Source: Vreelandella malpeensis | GTDB lineage: Bacteria; Pseudomonadota; Gammaproteobacteria; Pseudomonadales; Halomonadaceae | DNA: 64,000 nt | NCBI RefSeq assembly: GCF_020622355.1 | Contig: NZ_WHVL01000002.1 | Span: forward strand, 558,001 to 622,000 | Direction: 5' to 3' | Part shown: positions 1 to 10,206 of the stretch, one piece after another | Layout: each line of letters starts with the position of its first letter | Numbering within the stretch: the stretch's first letter is position 1 | Translations under genes and position numbers: made by a program | Notes under the pieces: generated by a model | The model's database searches: none | Told to the model about the DNA's origin: nothing | Seen by the model: only the letters and a program-made list of their open reading frames with translations

Positions 1-106
1 CCTCGCGGAAGGTGGCGCGGCCATCGGCTCTAGCCAGCGCCTCGCACAGGCGATCCTGCAGATCCAGCAGGTAGGTCTTGACGTCGTTCAGGTGCTCGTG
101 GGCCAC
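1..106 (-). CDS. hemF: Coproporphyrinogen III oxidase, aerobic (5' end only)
   Basis: Only the first 35 codons lie in the window; the gene runs leftward off the edge. The start is a GTG preceded by a strong GGAGAGA ribosome site. The translated start, (M)AHEHLNDVKTYLLDLQDR, followed by ..ADGRATFRE, matches the N-terminus of oxygen-dependent HemF, the cytoplasmic haem-pathway enzyme that converts coproporphyrinogen III to protoporphyrinogen IX. The neighbourhood (tsaC and dprA just upstream) is the one in which hemF sits in many Pseudomonas and Halomonas genomes. The identification rests on a short stretch plus context. Confidence 0.8.
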   Translation of the reverse strand, partial: MAHEHLNDVKTYLLDLQDRLCEALARADGRATFRE

Positions 107-179
107 TGTCTCTCCAAAACGTTGCCTTGAGGGTAGGCGTTGATGGTAAGGGGTAAAGCGAAAGGCGTGAAGGCCCGGC

Positions 180-1022
180 TCAGGACGGCGCCTGATAACG
201 GGCCAGCGCGCGGCGATAGGCGCCGCTTCGTACCGCGCGGCTGATCATCGGCATCGCGCTCTTGATACCGGCGCGCACCAGCCGACGCGTCGGCATCGAC
301 ATGGCAAGGTCCAGCTGCGCCGCCGCCCACCTGGGCAACAGATCGATGCCGGCGCGCATGAACAAAGCGCCGGCCGGGCGCAGCAGGAGATGGCGCGGCG
401 GCGCCGCCAGCAGCAGCGCGACCACCTCGCGGGTGCGCGCATCACACACCAGCCGGGGTCGCTGCGCCTCGAGATAGGCGTCGATGGCCGCCGCGCTATC
501 CGGCACGTCGCGGGCGCCGAGGGCCTCGGCGATGCAGGCGGTCTCGAAGAAGTAGCGGTCCTGCTCGGCCCGCGAAAGCCGCGGGTTGCGATAGCGCAGG
601 TGCGCGGCCATGAAGCGGCTCATCTCGGCCACGTGCACCCAGGTGAGAAGCGCCGGATCGTCGGCGGCGTAGGGCTCGCCGTTGGCAGCTTCGCCACGCA
701 CCCGGGCATGCACCCGGCGCACCCGCTCGATCGCCGCCTCGGCCTCGTCGAAGGTGCCGAAGCTGGTGGTGGCGATGAAGTCGCTGGTGCGCCGCAGGCG
801 TCCTACCATGTCGTGGCGAAAGTGGGAGTGGTCCCAGACGCCGGCGAGCGCCAGCGGATGGAGCATCTGCAGCAGCAGCGCGCTGATGCCGCCGCACATC
901 ATCGGCGTGAAGTCGCCGTGCAGGTTGCGCACCAGCTCGTCCTGAGGAAAGGGGCCGGGGTAGCGCTCGACGCGCGCCCGGCCCAGGCGCGCCGTCATGG
1001 CGTCGCGCAGAAAGGCGGTCAT
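180..1022 (-). CDS. Oxygenase MpaB family (DUF2236) protein
   Basis: A 280-residue protein of the DUF2236/MpaB family, haem-binding mono-oxygenase-like proteins whose bacterial substrates are mostly unknown. The family core is visible: a segment with HGDF, the helix LLLQMLHPLALAGVWDHSHF carrying conserved His and Asp, then WVHVAEMSRFMAAHLRY. The ATG at 1022 is chosen because it falls one base past the tsaC stop codon, giving a tightly coupled tsaC-MpaB pair; the frame is open further upstream, but that extension is low-complexity translation of the tsaC region. No signal peptide or clear membrane segment is seen. The biological role cannot be deduced. Confidence 0.8.
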   Translation of the reverse strand: MTAFLRDAMTARLGRARVERYPGPFPQDELVRNLHGDFTPMMCGGISALLLQMLHPLALAGVWDHSHFRHDMVGRLRRTSDFIATTSFGTFDEAEAAIERVRRVHARVRGEAANGEPYAADDPALLTWVHVAEMSRFMAAHLRYRNPRLSRAEQDRYFFETACIAEALGARDVPDSAAAIDAYLEAQRPRLVCDARTREVVALLLAAPPRHLLLRPAGALFMRAGIDLLPRWAAAQLDLAMSMPTRRLVRAGIKSAMPMISRAVRSGAYRRALARYQAPS

Positions 1023-1023
1023 G

Positions 1024-1581
1024 TCAGGCGCGCAGCACCTTGCCGGTAAGCAGGTCACGAATGGTGCTGGGCCGGGCCTGGCCGCCAAGCTCACCGGGGG
1101 CGATGGCGCCCAGGTCATCGCCGAAGAGGCGCTCGACCTCCTCGGCGCTCATGGCCGGCGGTTCGCTCGAACGGTTGGCGGAGGTGGAGACCAGGGGCCC
1201 GCCGAAGGCCTCGCAGAGGGCGGCCATGAGCGGGTGGTCGGTGACCCGCAACGCCACGCTGCGATGGGCGCCGCGCACCAGGGCGTGGCTGCGGCCGTTG
1301 TCCGGCACCAGCCACGTGTTGGGCCCTGGCCAGCTGGTGGCGAGCCGGGCGTGCAGCTCGAGCGCCAGCCCCGAAAGCCACGGACCGAACTGCTGCATGC
1401 TGGCGGCCACCAGGATCACCCCCTTGGCCGGGTCGCGCTCCTTCAAGCGCATTAGCTGGGTCAGCGCCTGTTCGTTGTCCGGGTCGCAGCTCAACCCCCA
1501 CACCGCTTCGGTGGGACAACCCACCACGCAGCCTTTGTGAAGGGCGCGTACCACGTGTTGAAGTTCTGTCGTCGCCGTCAT
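1024..1581 (-). CDS. tsaC: Threonylcarbamoyl-AMP synthase
   Basis: 185 residues, the normal length of single-domain TsaC/YrdC. It makes threonylcarbamoyl-AMP from threonine, bicarbonate and ATP for the t6A37 modification of ANN-decoding tRNAs. Visible signatures are PTEAVWGLSCDP near residue 23, the KERDPAKGVILV segment, STSANRS in the substrate pocket and PSTIRDL near the C-terminus. No Sua5 extension is present. It lies between dprA and the MpaB homologue on the same strand, the classic dprA-tsaC-hemF neighbourhood. Confidence 0.95.
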   Translation of the reverse strand: MTATTELQHVVRALHKGCVVGCPTEAVWGLSCDPDNEQALTQLMRLKERDPAKGVILVAASMQQFGPWLSGLALELHARLATSWPGPNTWLVPDNGRSHALVRGAHRSVALRVTDHPLMAALCEAFGGPLVSTSANRSSEPPAMSAEEVERLFGDDLGAIAPGELGGQARPSTIRDLLTGKVLRA

Positions 1582-1638
1582 CGAGACCTCCTTGGCGTCG
1601 GCGCGAAACGCGCGCCATGTGGATCATTTTATCACGGC

Positions 1639-2742
1639 TCAGTGCCGCCGCACCCAGCCGCCCGCCTGCTGGGCAACGGCGCCGTCGAGCTCGAGCATCA
1701 GAAGCTCGCGCTGGCACTCGGCCACGCTCAGGCCGGTGCGCTGGACCAGCAGATCGATCGGCGTGGGAGTCGAGGTGAGCGCACCGAGAAGCCCAGGCGG
1801 CGCGTCGTCGGGCTCGCCGTCAGGCGCCGTTGGCGACGATGTCGACGGCGCCGTGGGCAGAAACGCCGGTGCCCAGTGGCCAAGCTCCGCGATGATGTCG
1901 TCGACGTGACGGGCCAGGGTGGCGCCGCTCTTGAGCAGCGACAGGCAGCCTGTGGCCTGAACGTTGTGGATCGAGCCCGGCACGGCAAACAGCTCGCGCC
2001 CCTGCTCGAGCGCCAGCCGCGCGCTGACCAGGGTGCCGCTCTTCTCCGTCGCCTCGATCACCAGGGTGCCGAGCGAAAGGCCGGTGACGATGCGGTTGCG
2101 GCGCGGAAAGAAGGCCGGGTGTGCCTGGGTGCCCGGCGGGTGTTCGGCGAGAATCAGCGCACGCGGGGCGTGGGCGAGGCGCTCGTAGAGGGTGCGATGG
2201 CGGGCCGGATAGATCACGTCCACCCCGGAGCCTAGCACCGCCACCGTGGCGCCACCTTCGTCGAGCGCCGCCGTCTGGGCGAGCGCGTCCACGCCGAGCG
2301 CCATGCCGCTGACCACGCACCAGCCGCGTCGGGAAAGCTCGCCGGCAAACCCCCGGGCGTTGCCGGCGCCTTCGGCGGTCGGCCGGCGGGTGCCGACCAC
2401 CGCCAGGCTCGGGCCTTGAAGCGCGGCTAGATCTCCCAGCGCCCAGAGTACCGGCGGCGGGTCTGGCAGCTCGTCGAGAAGCGCGGGCCAGGCGGGGTGG
2501 CCTGGGTGCAGGACATGGCGATCAGCGCCCCCTTCGCGCCAGCGCCGGGTGGCGTCGATACGCGCTTGAAGCGGACTCTTGGCCGGGTGATCGAGCCACA
2601 GCCGCAAGACGCTGGCCGCAGGGCCAGGGAGTGCCGCGAGCCATCCCAGCGGCCAGTCGAGGCGGCGCCTGGCGAGTGCGGCGATACGGTGAGCGCCCAT
2701 GCCGGGAAGCGCCTCAACGGCGAGCCATGCGTTCTCGTCCAT
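1639..2742 (-). CDS. dprA: DNA-processing protein DprA (Smf)
   Basis: 367 residues. DprA binds incoming single-stranded DNA and loads RecA in natural transformation; most gammaproteobacteria carry it whether or not competence is known. Domain order: an N-terminal helix-hairpin SAM-like region (LPGMGAHRIAALARR), a central Rossmann-like domain with AVVGTRRPT and SGMALGVDALAQTAAL, then EHPPGTQ..FPRRNRIVTGLS and a VPGSI segment, a Ser/Thr/Pro-rich linker, and a C-terminal winged helix that may bind Z-DNA or DprA partners (PTPIDLLVQRTGLSVAECQREL). It is transcribed leftward toward tsaC. Confidence 0.93.
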   Translation of the reverse strand: MDENAWLAVEALPGMGAHRIAALARRRLDWPLGWLAALPGPAASVLRLWLDHPAKSPLQARIDATRRWREGGADRHVLHPGHPAWPALLDELPDPPPVLWALGDLAALQGPSLAVVGTRRPTAEGAGNARGFAGELSRRGWCVVSGMALGVDALAQTAALDEGGATVAVLGSGVDVIYPARHRTLYERLAHAPRALILAEHPPGTQAHPAFFPRRNRIVTGLSLGTLVIEATEKSGTLVSARLALEQGRELFAVPGSIHNVQATGCLSLLKSGATLARHVDDIIAELGHWAPAFLPTAPSTSSPTAPDGEPDDAPPGLLGALTSTPTPIDLLVQRTGLSVAECQRELLMLELDGAVAQQAGGWVRRH

Positions 2743-2799
2743 TTTCCACTCCCTGCCTAGCGTCGATGATACTTCGTCGATGATGCATCGTCGGTGGCG

Positions 2800-3840
2800 C
2801 TAGCGAGACGGCGAGCGCACCTCGTCGCCAACCGCCAGCACGTTGGACACCCGCATCACCAGGGCGTAGCTCATGGCGCTGTAGGGCTTGAACACCATGA
2901 CCATGCCGCCTTGTGTGCCGGGCAGCTGCAGACGCTCGCCTGTGCGCGGGTCGCTGACCACCTCGCCCTGCTGGTTCACCTCGAGCACGTGACCGGGCTG
3001 CAGGCCATCCTCGGTGCCGAGATCGAGTGCGACCACCTGCAGCCGGCCGATGAAGCGCACCCCACCGGGGGCGGCGATGATGTGACCGGCCACCGCTGTC
3101 TGAGGCGCGCGAGGCTGGAAATCCTCGTCGAAGGCAACCTCCAACGGCAGCAAAATGTCGTCGTTGCGCACCTCCTGCTGGGCGCGCAGCACCTCGACCC
3201 GGGCGATATCGCCCTGCTGGTCTAGACGCCGCCCCTCACCGACGTAGACCAGCTCGCGACCGAGCGGCGTGCCATCGGCGCCCAGATACACCTCCCCCGG
3301 GCGGTAGAAGCCCAGCGGCGTCTCTACGGGAATCACGCCGCGCACATAGAGCGTGTCGCCGGCGCCGCTGATCAGACGCCGATTCTCGCCGCCGATCACG
3401 TAGCCGAGCTCATCAAGCGCTTCGCCTTGGGCCTGAAAGCGGTGCTCGCGCAGAAACGCCGCGACCACCTCGCGAGGCAGTGGCGCGATCGCCTCGCGGG
3501 TCGGGATACGTCGCACCTGGGGCGAGAGCTTCACCACCGGGCGCCCGCGCTCGAGCGCAAGGCACGGGGCGCCGGCGCAGTTGCCCAGTACCAGCGTATC
3601 GCCGGGATAGATGAGGTGCGGGTTGTCGATCTGCGGGTTGTCCCGCCATAGCGCGGGCCACTGCCAGGGGGCGTCGAGAAAGCGCGCGGCGATGTCCCAC
3701 AGGGTGTCACCACGCACCACCACGTAGCGCTCCGGGGCGTCGTCGCGCACGCGCTCCCAGGCCTGGGCGAGGCTGCCCGAAAGCATAACCCCCAGCAGCG
3801 CCGCGAGCGCGCCATGACGCAGGGACTTCTTGACGGCCAT
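2800..3840 (-). CDS. LysM peptidoglycan-binding domain protein
   Basis: 346 residues with a signal peptide (residues 1-27, hydrophobic core ALAALLGVMLSG, cleavage after AQA) and one LysM domain at about residues 38-85 (YVVVRGDTLWDIAARFL ending in HLIYPGDTLVL). The remaining 250 residues resemble the family found immediately upstream of dprA in many gammaproteobacteria, where it is divergent from def. It is expected in the periplasm, bound to peptidoglycan; a role in cell-wall maintenance is inferred from the domain only. Confidence 0.88.
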   Translation of the reverse strand: MAVKKSLRHGALAALLGVMLSGSLAQAWERVRDDAPERYVVVRGDTLWDIAARFLDAPWQWPALWRDNPQIDNPHLIYPGDTLVLGNCAGAPCLALERGRPVVKLSPQVRRIPTREAIAPLPREVVAAFLREHRFQAQGEALDELGYVIGGENRRLISGAGDTLYVRGVIPVETPLGFYRPGEVYLGADGTPLGRELVYVGEGRRLDQQGDIARVEVLRAQQEVRNDDILLPLEVAFDEDFQPRAPQTAVAGHIIAAPGGVRFIGRLQVVALDLGTEDGLQPGHVLEVNQQGEVVSDPRTGERLQLPGTQGGMVMVFKPYSAMSYALVMRVSNVLAVGDEVRSPSR

Positions 3841-4040
3841 AGGATCTCCCCGAAAACCTTGAAAGCGGCGCCAGGCCCGCTGCGCGCATGCCCAGAAGTG
3901 CCGTCGGCGTGGTATGATGACCTATAGTAAAGCACATCGCCGCGCCAACCCAACTTAGGCCGGCACGCGATCCCGGCGCGTACGCCGGCCGCCACCCAGA
4001 CTTTCAGAATCCACGCTTTGATAACGGTGATTGCAACGCC

Positions 4041-4553
4041 ATGGCCAAACGTCCCATTCTCGAATTTCCCGATGAACGCCTGCGGACCAAGGCGCAACCG
4101 GTAGAGACCGTCGACGACGACATCCGCCAGCTCGTCGACGACATGCTGGAGACCATGTACGACGCCCGCGGCATCGGCCTTGCCGCCACTCAGATCGACG
4201 TTCACCGCCGCGTGGTGGTGATGGACGTCTCGGAAAACGGCAACGAGCCTCTGGTGATGATCAACCCGCGCTACACGCCCATCGGCGAGGAGAAGGCCCC
4301 GCTCTCGGAAGGCTGCCTGTCGATTCCCGAGCAGTACGCCGAGGTGCCGCGCTTTCTGAAGGTCAAGCTCGAGGCGCTGGATCGCCACGGCGAGGCCTTC
4401 GAGCTCGAGGCCGAAGGTCTTCTCGCTCACTGCATCCAGCACGAGTACGATCACCTCGAGGGGGTGCTGTTCGTCGACTACCTCTCGCCCCTGAAGCGCG
4501 AGCGCATCCAGAAGAAGATGCAAAAGCGCCACAAGCTGATGCAGGACGCCTGA
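4041..4553 (+). CDS. def: Peptide deformylase
   Basis: 170 residues, normal length. It removes the formyl group from nascent polypeptides at the ribosome exit and uses Fe2+ or Zn2+. The three motifs are intact: GIGLAATQ (about 45), EGCLSIP (about 90, Cys metal ligand) and HEYDHLEG (about 133, two His ligands and catalytic Glu). It heads a rightward translation-related set def-fmt-rsmB. A hairpin just after the stop could partly separate it from fmt. Confidence 0.97.
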   Translation: MAKRPILEFPDERLRTKAQPVETVDDDIRQLVDDMLETMYDARGIGLAATQIDVHRRVVVMDVSENGNEPLVMINPRYTPIGEEKAPLSEGCLSIPEQYAEVPRFLKVKLEALDRHGEAFELEAEGLLAHCIQHEYDHLEGVLFVDYLSPLKRERIQKKMQKRHKLMQDA

Positions 4554-4562
4554 GCGATCGAC

Positions 4563-4584
4563 AAGCCGCCTTCGGGCGGCTTTT
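4563..4584 (+). terminator. Hairpin after def
   Basis: AAGCCGCC-TTCG-GGCGGCTT, a GC-rich stem with a UUCG-type tetraloop followed by a short T run, in the short def-fmt gap. It is probably a partial terminator, since fmt follows within 50 bases. Confidence 0.75.
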
Positions 4585-4629
4585 GCGTTGCTTATCCCCT
4601 ACTCAAACGTCCTTCGAACAGGTAGTCAC

Positions 4630-5610
4630 ATGTCGTCACTGCGCGTCGTCTTTGCAGGTACCCCGGAGTTCGCCCGGTCCCACCTTGCCGCCCTGCTGGA
4701 AAGCCGCCACCAGGTGGTGGGCGTCTACACCCAGCCCGACCGCCCCGCCGGGCGCGGGCGCAAGCTCACCCCGAGCCCGGTCAAGCAGCTGGCGCTCGAA
4801 CACGGCCTCACGGTCCACCAACCGCCAAGCCTGAAGGAGCCCGCCGCCCAGGCGGTGCTTGCCGGGCTCGAAGCGGACATCATGGTGGTGGTTGCCTACG
4901 GGCTTCTGCTGCCCCAAGCGGTACTCGACACCCCGCGCCTTGGCTGCATCAACGTGCACGCCTCGCTCTTGCCGCGCTGGCGCGGCGCCGCCCCCATCCA
5001 GCGCGCCATCGAGGCCGGCGACGCCGCCTCCGGGGTGACCATCATGCAGATGGATGCGGGGCTTGACACCGGCGACATGCTGCTCGAGCGATCAACGCCG
5101 ATCACCGTGCACACCACCGGCGGCGCGCTCCACGACCAGCTGGCCGAAGAAGGCCCCCGGGCGCTGATCGAAGTGCTCGACGCCTTCGCCGCCGGCACGG
5201 TGACGGCCACTCCTCAGCCTGCACAGGGTGTGACCTACGCGGCCAAGCTCAGCAAGGCCGAGGCAGAGCTCGACTTTCGCCAGGGCGCCGAGACGCTTGC
5301 GCGACGCATCCGCGCCTTCAACCCCTGGCCTGTGGCCTGGTGCGCCCTGGGTGACGACCGCCTGCGCCTGCACATGGCAAGCGCCGAGGCGACCGGGCAG
5401 GCCAGCGCCGCGCCGGGCACGCTGCTCGATCACGGCGACGGGGCGCTGCGTATCGCCTGCGGCGAGCGTGGCGACGAGGTGCTGCGCGTGAGTCAGGCTC
5501 AACTGCCCGGCGGCAAGGTTTTACCGGTCAGCGCTCTGCTCAACTCGCGCCATGCGGGGCTTGTACCCGGCAGTCGGCTGGGTCGTACGAGCGAAGGAGA
5601 AGCGTCATGA
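4630..5610 (+). CDS. fmt: Methionyl-tRNA formyltransferase
   Basis: 326 residues. It formylates Met on initiator tRNA using 10-formyltetrahydrofolate. The N-terminal catalytic domain shows [10 protein letters not shown], the AYGLLLPQ segment and [21 protein letters not shown] with the catalytic Asn/His and SLLPRWRG loop, then [11 protein letters not shown]. The C-terminal OB-like tRNA-binding domain starts near residue 205. The start at [11 protein letters not shown] is preferred; an in-frame ATG 42 bases upstream adds residues unlike the family. The stop overlaps the rsmB start as ATGA. Confidence 0.96.
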   Translation: MSSLRVVFAGTPEFARSHLAALLESRHQVVGVYTQPDRPAGRGRKLTPSPVKQLALEHGLTVHQPPSLKEPAAQAVLAGLEADIMVVVAYGLLLPQAVLDTPRLGCINVHASLLPRWRGAAPIQRAIEAGDAASGVTIMQMDAGLDTGDMLLERSTPITVHTTGGALHDQLAEEGPRALIEVLDAFAAGTVTATPQPAQGVTYAAKLSKAEAELDFRQGAETLARRIRAFNPWPVAWCALGDDRLRLHMASAEATGQASAAPGTLLDHGDGALRIACGERGDEVLRVSQAQLPGGKVLPVSALLNSRHAGLVPGSRLGRTSEGEAS

Positions 5611-6941
5611 GTGCGCGTCGTCCCCAGGAAGGCAGCGGCCAGGAAGTGCGCGCCGCCGCGGCCCGCGCGCTGGTGCCGGTGCTGAACGAGCAAGGCTCGC
5701 TTGCAGGTCTTGACGAGCACAGCGTGATCGCCCGCGATCGCGGCCTGCTCAAGGAGCTCTGTTTCGGTACCTGCCGGCGCCTGCCGCGCCTCGAGGCGCT
5801 CGCCGCGCGCCTGCTCAAGCAGCCGCTCAAGAAGCGCGACCGTGACGTTCACGCGCTGCTGCTGGTCGGCATCTACCAGTTGCTCTACATGCGCATTCCG
5901 CCCCACGCGGCAGTGGGCGAGACCGCAGGTGCGGCGCGCCTGCTCAAGAAGGAGTGGGCCACGCGAGTGCTCAACGGTTGCCTGCGGCGGCTGCAACGCG
6001 AGCACGCTGAGCTCGAAGCCGAAGTGGACCGCGATGAAAGCGCCCGGCTTTCACACCCGCAGTGGCTTCTGGACGCGCTGCGCAAGGCCTGGCCCGAGCA
6101 GTGGCCCGACGTGGTGGAGGCCAACAATCAGCCCGGGCCGATGACGCTGCGGGTCAACCAGCGCCTGGGCGATCGCGAGGCGTACCTGGCCAAACTGATG
6201 GATCTCGGCATCGAGGCGCGCCTGTGTGCCCACGCCCCGGACGGCATCACCCTGGAGACACCCTACGACGTCAGCGCCCTGCCGGGCTTCGGCGACGGTC
6301 TGGTCAGCGTGCAGGACGAGGCGGCCCAGCTCTGCGCGACGCTGCTCGGCCCGGTGCTGGCCCCGCGCCCGGGCGCCCACGTGCTGGACGCCTGCGCCGC
6401 CCCCGGCGGCAAGACGGCGCACCTGCTCGAGCAGTTCGACATCGCCCTGACGGCGCTGGATAGCGACAACCAGCGCCTCGCCCGGGTCGACGACACTCTG
6501 ACCCGCCTCAACCTCGAGGCTCGCCTGGTCCACGCCGACGCCGCCGAGCGCGACTGGTGGAACGGCACGCTGTTCGACGCCATCCTGCTCGACGCGCCCT
6601 GCTCCGGCACCGGGGTGATCCGCCGCCATCCGGACATCAAGGCACTGCGCCGGCCAAGCGACATCAAGAAGCTCGCCAAGCTCCAGAGCGCGCTGCTCGA
6701 CAATCTCTGGGGGCTTTTGCGCCCGGGCGGAACGCTCTTGTACGCCACCTGCTCGGTGCTGCCCGAGGAGAACGCGCGCCAGATCGACGCCTTCGTCGAG
6801 CGCACTCAGGATGCGCGCGTCACCACGCCCACAGACGTGGCCTGGGGCGTGGCCAGCGGCCACGGGCGGCAGCTGTTTTCGCAACAAAACAGCCACGACG
6901 GCTTTTTTTATGCCAGACTGGAAAAGCGCCCGACGCAGTGA
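5607..6941 (+). CDS. rsmB: 16S rRNA m5C967 methyltransferase
   Basis: 444 residues. RsmB (Sun) methylates C967 of 16S rRNA using SAM. An N-terminal NusB-like helical RNA-binding domain covers about 1-140. The Rossmann methyltransferase domain carries [14 protein letters not shown] (SAM site), [19 protein letters not shown] (motif IV Cys) and [14 protein letters not shown] (motif VI catalytic Cys). It is translationally coupled to fmt by an ATGA overlap and is followed after 40 bases by the dodecin gene. Confidence 0.96.
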   Translation: MSARRPQEGSGQEVRAAAARALVPVLNEQGSLAGLDEHSVIARDRGLLKELCFGTCRRLPRLEALAARLLKQPLKKRDRDVHALLLVGIYQLLYMRIPPHAAVGETAGAARLLKKEWATRVLNGCLRRLQREHAELEAEVDRDESARLSHPQWLLDALRKAWPEQWPDVVEANNQPGPMTLRVNQRLGDREAYLAKLMDLGIEARLCAHAPDGITLETPYDVSALPGFGDGLVSVQDEAAQLCATLLGPVLAPRPGAHVLDACAAPGGKTAHLLEQFDIALTALDSDNQRLARVDDTLTRLNLEARLVHADAAERDWWNGTLFDAILLDAPCSGTGVIRRHPDIKALRRPSDIKKLAKLQSALLDNLWGLLRPGGTLLYATCSVLPEENARQIDAFVERTQDARVTTPTDVAWGVASGHGRQLFSQQNSHDGFFYARLEKRPTQ

Positions 6942-6981
6942 GGGCGTCGAACAGCCACTTCACGACAAGGATGAAGATCCC

Positions 6982-7188
6982 ATGAGCGATCATGTCTACA
7001 AGCACGTAGAAATCACCGGCTCTTCCGAGACCAGCATCGAAGATGCCGTCCAGAATGCGCTGGCCAAGGCATCGAAGAGCATCGACCACATGCGCTGGCT
7101 CGAGATCACCGACACCCGCGGCCACATCGAGAACGGCCGAGTCGCCCATTGGCAGGTGACGGTGAAGGTCGGCTTCACGCTCGAATAA
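6982..7188 (+). CDS. Dodecin family flavin-binding protein
   Basis: 68 residues starting [15 protein letters not shown], the length and sequence of dodecins: small proteins that form hollow dodecamers and store or sequester flavins (FMN/FAD or lumichrome). Typical elements are [13 protein letters not shown] near the start, the Trp of [16 protein letters not shown] that stacks on flavin, and a closing [10 protein letters not shown] strand. The frame is open upstream within the 3' end of rsmB, but only this start gives the family length. Dodecins are common in halophiles. Confidence 0.93.
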   Translation: MSDHVYKHVEITGSSETSIEDAVQNALAKASKSIDHMRWLEITDTRGHIENGRVAHWQVTVKVGFTLE

Positions 7189-7301
7189 TTCACCACTGCT
7201 TTTCGACGGCGGCTGGTTTACACTGGCCGCCGTCTTTATTGCAGCGCCCTTCCTGTTTTCGATTCGAACGCGCCGGCGCTTCCAACGGATTCGATTCAGC
7301 C

Positions 7302-8675
7302 ATGAAAATCATCATTCTCGGCGCCGGCCAGGTCGGCGGGACCCTGGCCGAACACCTCGCGCGCGAAGAGAACGACATCACCGTGGTCGACACCGACGCG
7401 GCCAAGCTGCGTGAGTTGCATACCAAGCTCGATATTCGCACCGTCACCGGCGCTGGCTCCTACCCCATCGTGCTGCGCCAGGCCGGCTGCGAGGACGCCG
7501 ACATGCTGATCGCCGTCACCAACTCCGACGAAGTCAACATGATCGCCTGCCAGGTCGCCCACACGCTGTTTCGCACCCCCACCAAGATCGCCCGCGTGCG
7601 CGCCACGCCCTATCTCACCCGCAAGGGCCTGTTTGCCCACGAGGCGATTCCCATCGACGTGCTGATCAGCCCCGAGCAGGTGGTCACCGACCACGTGCGC
7701 CGGCTGATCGAACACCCAGGGGCGCTTCAGGTGCTCGAGTTCGCCGGCGGGCTCGTTCAACTCGTCGCGGTCAAGGCGTTCTACGGCGGCCCGCTGGTGG
7801 GCCAGGATCTTGCCTTTCTGGGCCGTCATATGCCCAATGTCGACACCCGCGTGGCGGCGATCTACCGCCGCAATCGGCCGATCATCCCGCGCGGCGATAC
7901 CGTCATCGAGGCCGACGACGAGGTGTTCTTTCTCGCCGCGCGGCGCGATATCCGCGCGGTGATGAGCGAGCTAAGGCGAGTCGAGCGCGGCTTTCGCCGG
8001 GTGGTGATCGCCGGCGGCGGCAACATCGGCGAGCGCCTGGCCGAGCATCTCGAGCACAGCCACCAGGTCAAGATCATCGAGCACAGCCTCGAGCGCTGCA
8101 CCACGCTCTCCGAGCGTCTCGACCGTACCGTGGTGCTGCACGGAAGCGCCACCAGCAAGCGGCTGCTGGAAGAGGAGAACATCGAGGATTGCGACATCTT
8201 CTGCGCGCTGACCAACGACGACGAGGTCAACATCATGTCGTCGCTGCTGGCCAAGCGACTGGGGGCCAAGAAGGTGCTGACGCTGATCAACAACGCCGCC
8301 TACGTGGATCTGGTCCAGGGCGGCGAGATCGATATCGCGATCTCGCCCCAGCAGGCGACCATTGGCAGTCTTTTGACCCACGTGCGCCGGGGCGACATCG
8401 TCAACGTGCACTCGCTCAGGCGCGGCGCCGCCGAGGCGATCGAGGCGATCGCCCACGGCGACAGGAACTCCTCCAAAGTGGTGGGCCGGGCGGTGCGCGA
8501 CATCGAGCTGCCCGAAGGCACCACCATCGGGGCGATGGTACGCGGCAAGGAGGTGATCATCGCCCATGGTGACGCGGTGGTGGAGAGTGGCGATCACGTG
8601 ATCCTGTTCGTGATCGACAAGCGCCGGATTCGCGACGTCGAGCGACTCTTCCAGGTCGGGCTGACGTTCTTTTGA
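7302..8675 (+). CDS. trkA: Trk potassium uptake regulatory subunit TrkA
   Basis: 457 residues. TrkA is the cytoplasmic NAD(H)/ATP-binding RCK subunit that gates TrkH-type potassium channels. Two tandem RCK-N plus RCK-C halves are seen: first Rossmann motif [17 protein letters not shown] at the N-terminus, second [18 protein letters not shown] at about 232. It lies 46 bases upstream of trkH. In Halomonas elongata trkA and trkH are reported as co-transcribed, and potassium uptake is central to osmoadaptation there, so the pairing fits a halophile. Confidence 0.96.
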   Translation: MKIIILGAGQVGGTLAEHLAREENDITVVDTDAAKLRELHTKLDIRTVTGAGSYPIVLRQAGCEDADMLIAVTNSDEVNMIACQVAHTLFRTPTKIARVRATPYLTRKGLFAHEAIPIDVLISPEQVVTDHVRRLIEHPGALQVLEFAGGLVQLVAVKAFYGGPLVGQDLAFLGRHMPNVDTRVAAIYRRNRPIIPRGDTVIEADDEVFFLAARRDIRAVMSELRRVERGFRRVVIAGGGNIGERLAEHLEHSHQVKIIEHSLERCTTLSERLDRTVVLHGSATSKRLLEEENIEDCDIFCALTNDDEVNIMSSLLAKRLGAKKVLTLINNAAYVDLVQGGEIDIAISPQQATIGSLLTHVRRGDIVNVHSLRRGAAEAIEAIAHGDRNSSKVVGRAVRDIELPEGTTIGAMVRGKEVIIAHGDAVVESGDHVILFVIDKRRIRDVERLFQVGLTFF

Positions 8676-8721
8676 GCGCATTTGATCTCGTTCCCCACTC
8701 TTTCAGGAGCCGTTCAATTCC

Positions 8722-10170
8722 ATGAGCCTGCGCGTCATCCTTCGCATTCTGGGGCTTTTGCTCATGCTGTTCAGTCTCACGATGCTGCCGCCCATGCTGA
8801 TGTCGCTGTGGTTTCGCGATGGCGTCTGGTACGCCTTCGCCAGCGGCATCGCGATCACGGTGATGACCGGGCTTTTGCTCTACCTGCCTAACCGCCGCGA
8901 GCGCAGAGAGCTGCGCATTCGCGACGGCTTCATCATCGCGGCGATGTTCTGGACGGTGCTGGCGTTATTCGGCTCCATTCCGTTGATGCTGTTCGGCGAG
9001 GATGCGCTGCACTTCACCGACGCGGTGTTCGAGTCGTTTTCCGGGCTGACCACCACCGGGGCCACGGTGATTACCGGCATCGACTTTCTGCCGGAATCGA
9101 TTCGCTACTACCGCCAGCAGCTGCAGTGGCTTGGCGGCATGGGCATCGTGGTGCTGGCGGTGGCGATCCTGCCGACCCTGGGCGTCGGCGGCATGGCGCT
9201 GTATCGCACCGAGATTCCGGGCCCGCTCAAGGACTCCAAGCTTACCCCGCGCATCACCGAGACCGCCAAGGCCCTCTGGTACATCTACGCTACCCTGACC
9301 GTGGCCTGTCTGATCGCCTATATGCTGGCGGGCATGAGCTGGTTCGACGCTTTGGGCCACAGCTTCTCGACGGTCGCCAACGGCGGCTTCTCGACCCACG
9401 ACGCCAGCATCGGCTACTTCAACAGCCCCGCCATCGAGCTGATCTGCGTGGCGTTCATGCTGATCTCGGCGTTCAGTTTCAGCCTGCACTTCATCGCCTG
9501 GCGGGAGAAACGCCTGATGCACTATTTTCAGGACCCGGAAGCGCGCTTTCTGATGCTGTTTCTGGCGGGCCTGATCACCATCGCCACCGCCACGCTCTGG
9601 TTCACCGGCACCTACGACACCCTGCACGGGCTGCGCCACGCACTGTTTGAAGTGGTATCGGTGGCGACCACCGCAGGCTTCGCAGTAGCGGATTTCTCCG
9701 CCTGGCCCGGTGCGCTTCCGTTTCTTTTGTTCATCGCCGCCTTCGTCGGCGGCTGCTCTGGCTCCACCGCCGGTGGCATGAAGGTCATCCGTATCATCCT
9801 GATTCTCAAGCAGGGCATGCGCGAGGTGATGCGCCTGATCCACCCCAACGCGGTGATCGCGGTCAAGGTCGGCAAGGTGAGCGTACCCGATAGCATCGCC
9901 CAGGCGGTGTGGGGCTTCTTCTCCGCCTACGTGATGCTGTTTTTTTTGATGCTGGTGGGCGTGATGGCCACTGGCGTCGACCAGATCACCGCCTGGTCCA
10001 CGGTGGGCTCGGCGCTCAACAACCTGGGCCCGGCCCTGGGCGAGGCCAGCGAACACTACGGCGACATGCCGAATCTCGCCAAGTGGATCCTGGTGCTGGC
10101 GATGCTGCTGGGTCGCCTCGAGATATTCACCGTACTGGTTCTCTTCACCCCCGCGTTCTGGCGCCGCTGA
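8722..10170 (+). CDS. trkH: Trk potassium transporter membrane subunit TrkH
   Basis: 482 residues, a polytopic inner-membrane protein with the four pore-loop repeats of the Trk/Ktr/HKT family: SGLTTTGATV (about 108), STVANGGFSTHDAS (about 218), SVATTAGFAVADF (about 310) and STVGSALNNLGPALGE (about 430). The conserved Gly of each filter loop is present. With TrkA it takes up K+ for turgor and osmoadaptation. It follows trkA closely and is probably in the same operon. Confidence 0.95.
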   Translation: MSLRVILRILGLLLMLFSLTMLPPMLMSLWFRDGVWYAFASGIAITVMTGLLLYLPNRRERRELRIRDGFIIAAMFWTVLALFGSIPLMLFGEDALHFTDAVFESFSGLTTTGATVITGIDFLPESIRYYRQQLQWLGGMGIVVLAVAILPTLGVGGMALYRTEIPGPLKDSKLTPRITETAKALWYIYATLTVACLIAYMLAGMSWFDALGHSFSTVANGGFSTHDASIGYFNSPAIELICVAFMLISAFSFSLHFIAWREKRLMHYFQDPEARFLMLFLAGLITIATATLWFTGTYDTLHGLRHALFEVVSVATTAGFAVADFSAWPGALPFLLFIAAFVGGCSGSTAGGMKVIRIILILKQGMREVMRLIHPNAVIAVKVGKVSVPDSIAQAVWGFFSAYVMLFFLMLVGVMATGVDQITAWSTVGSALNNLGPALGEASEHYGDMPNLAKWILVLAMLLGRLEIFTVLVLFTPAFWRR

Positions 10171-10206
10171 GGCGGCGCCGGACGTGATCATCTGCGAGTA
10201 AACACC

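Noticed and set aside
2761..2800. Short GTCGATGAT repeats between dprA and the LysM gene
   Set aside because: Only two short copies with no consistent period; could arise by chance.
8965..10191. A 408-codon open frame opposite trkH
   Set aside because: Hydrophilic Gln/His/Gly-rich translation typical of a shadow frame over a membrane protein gene.
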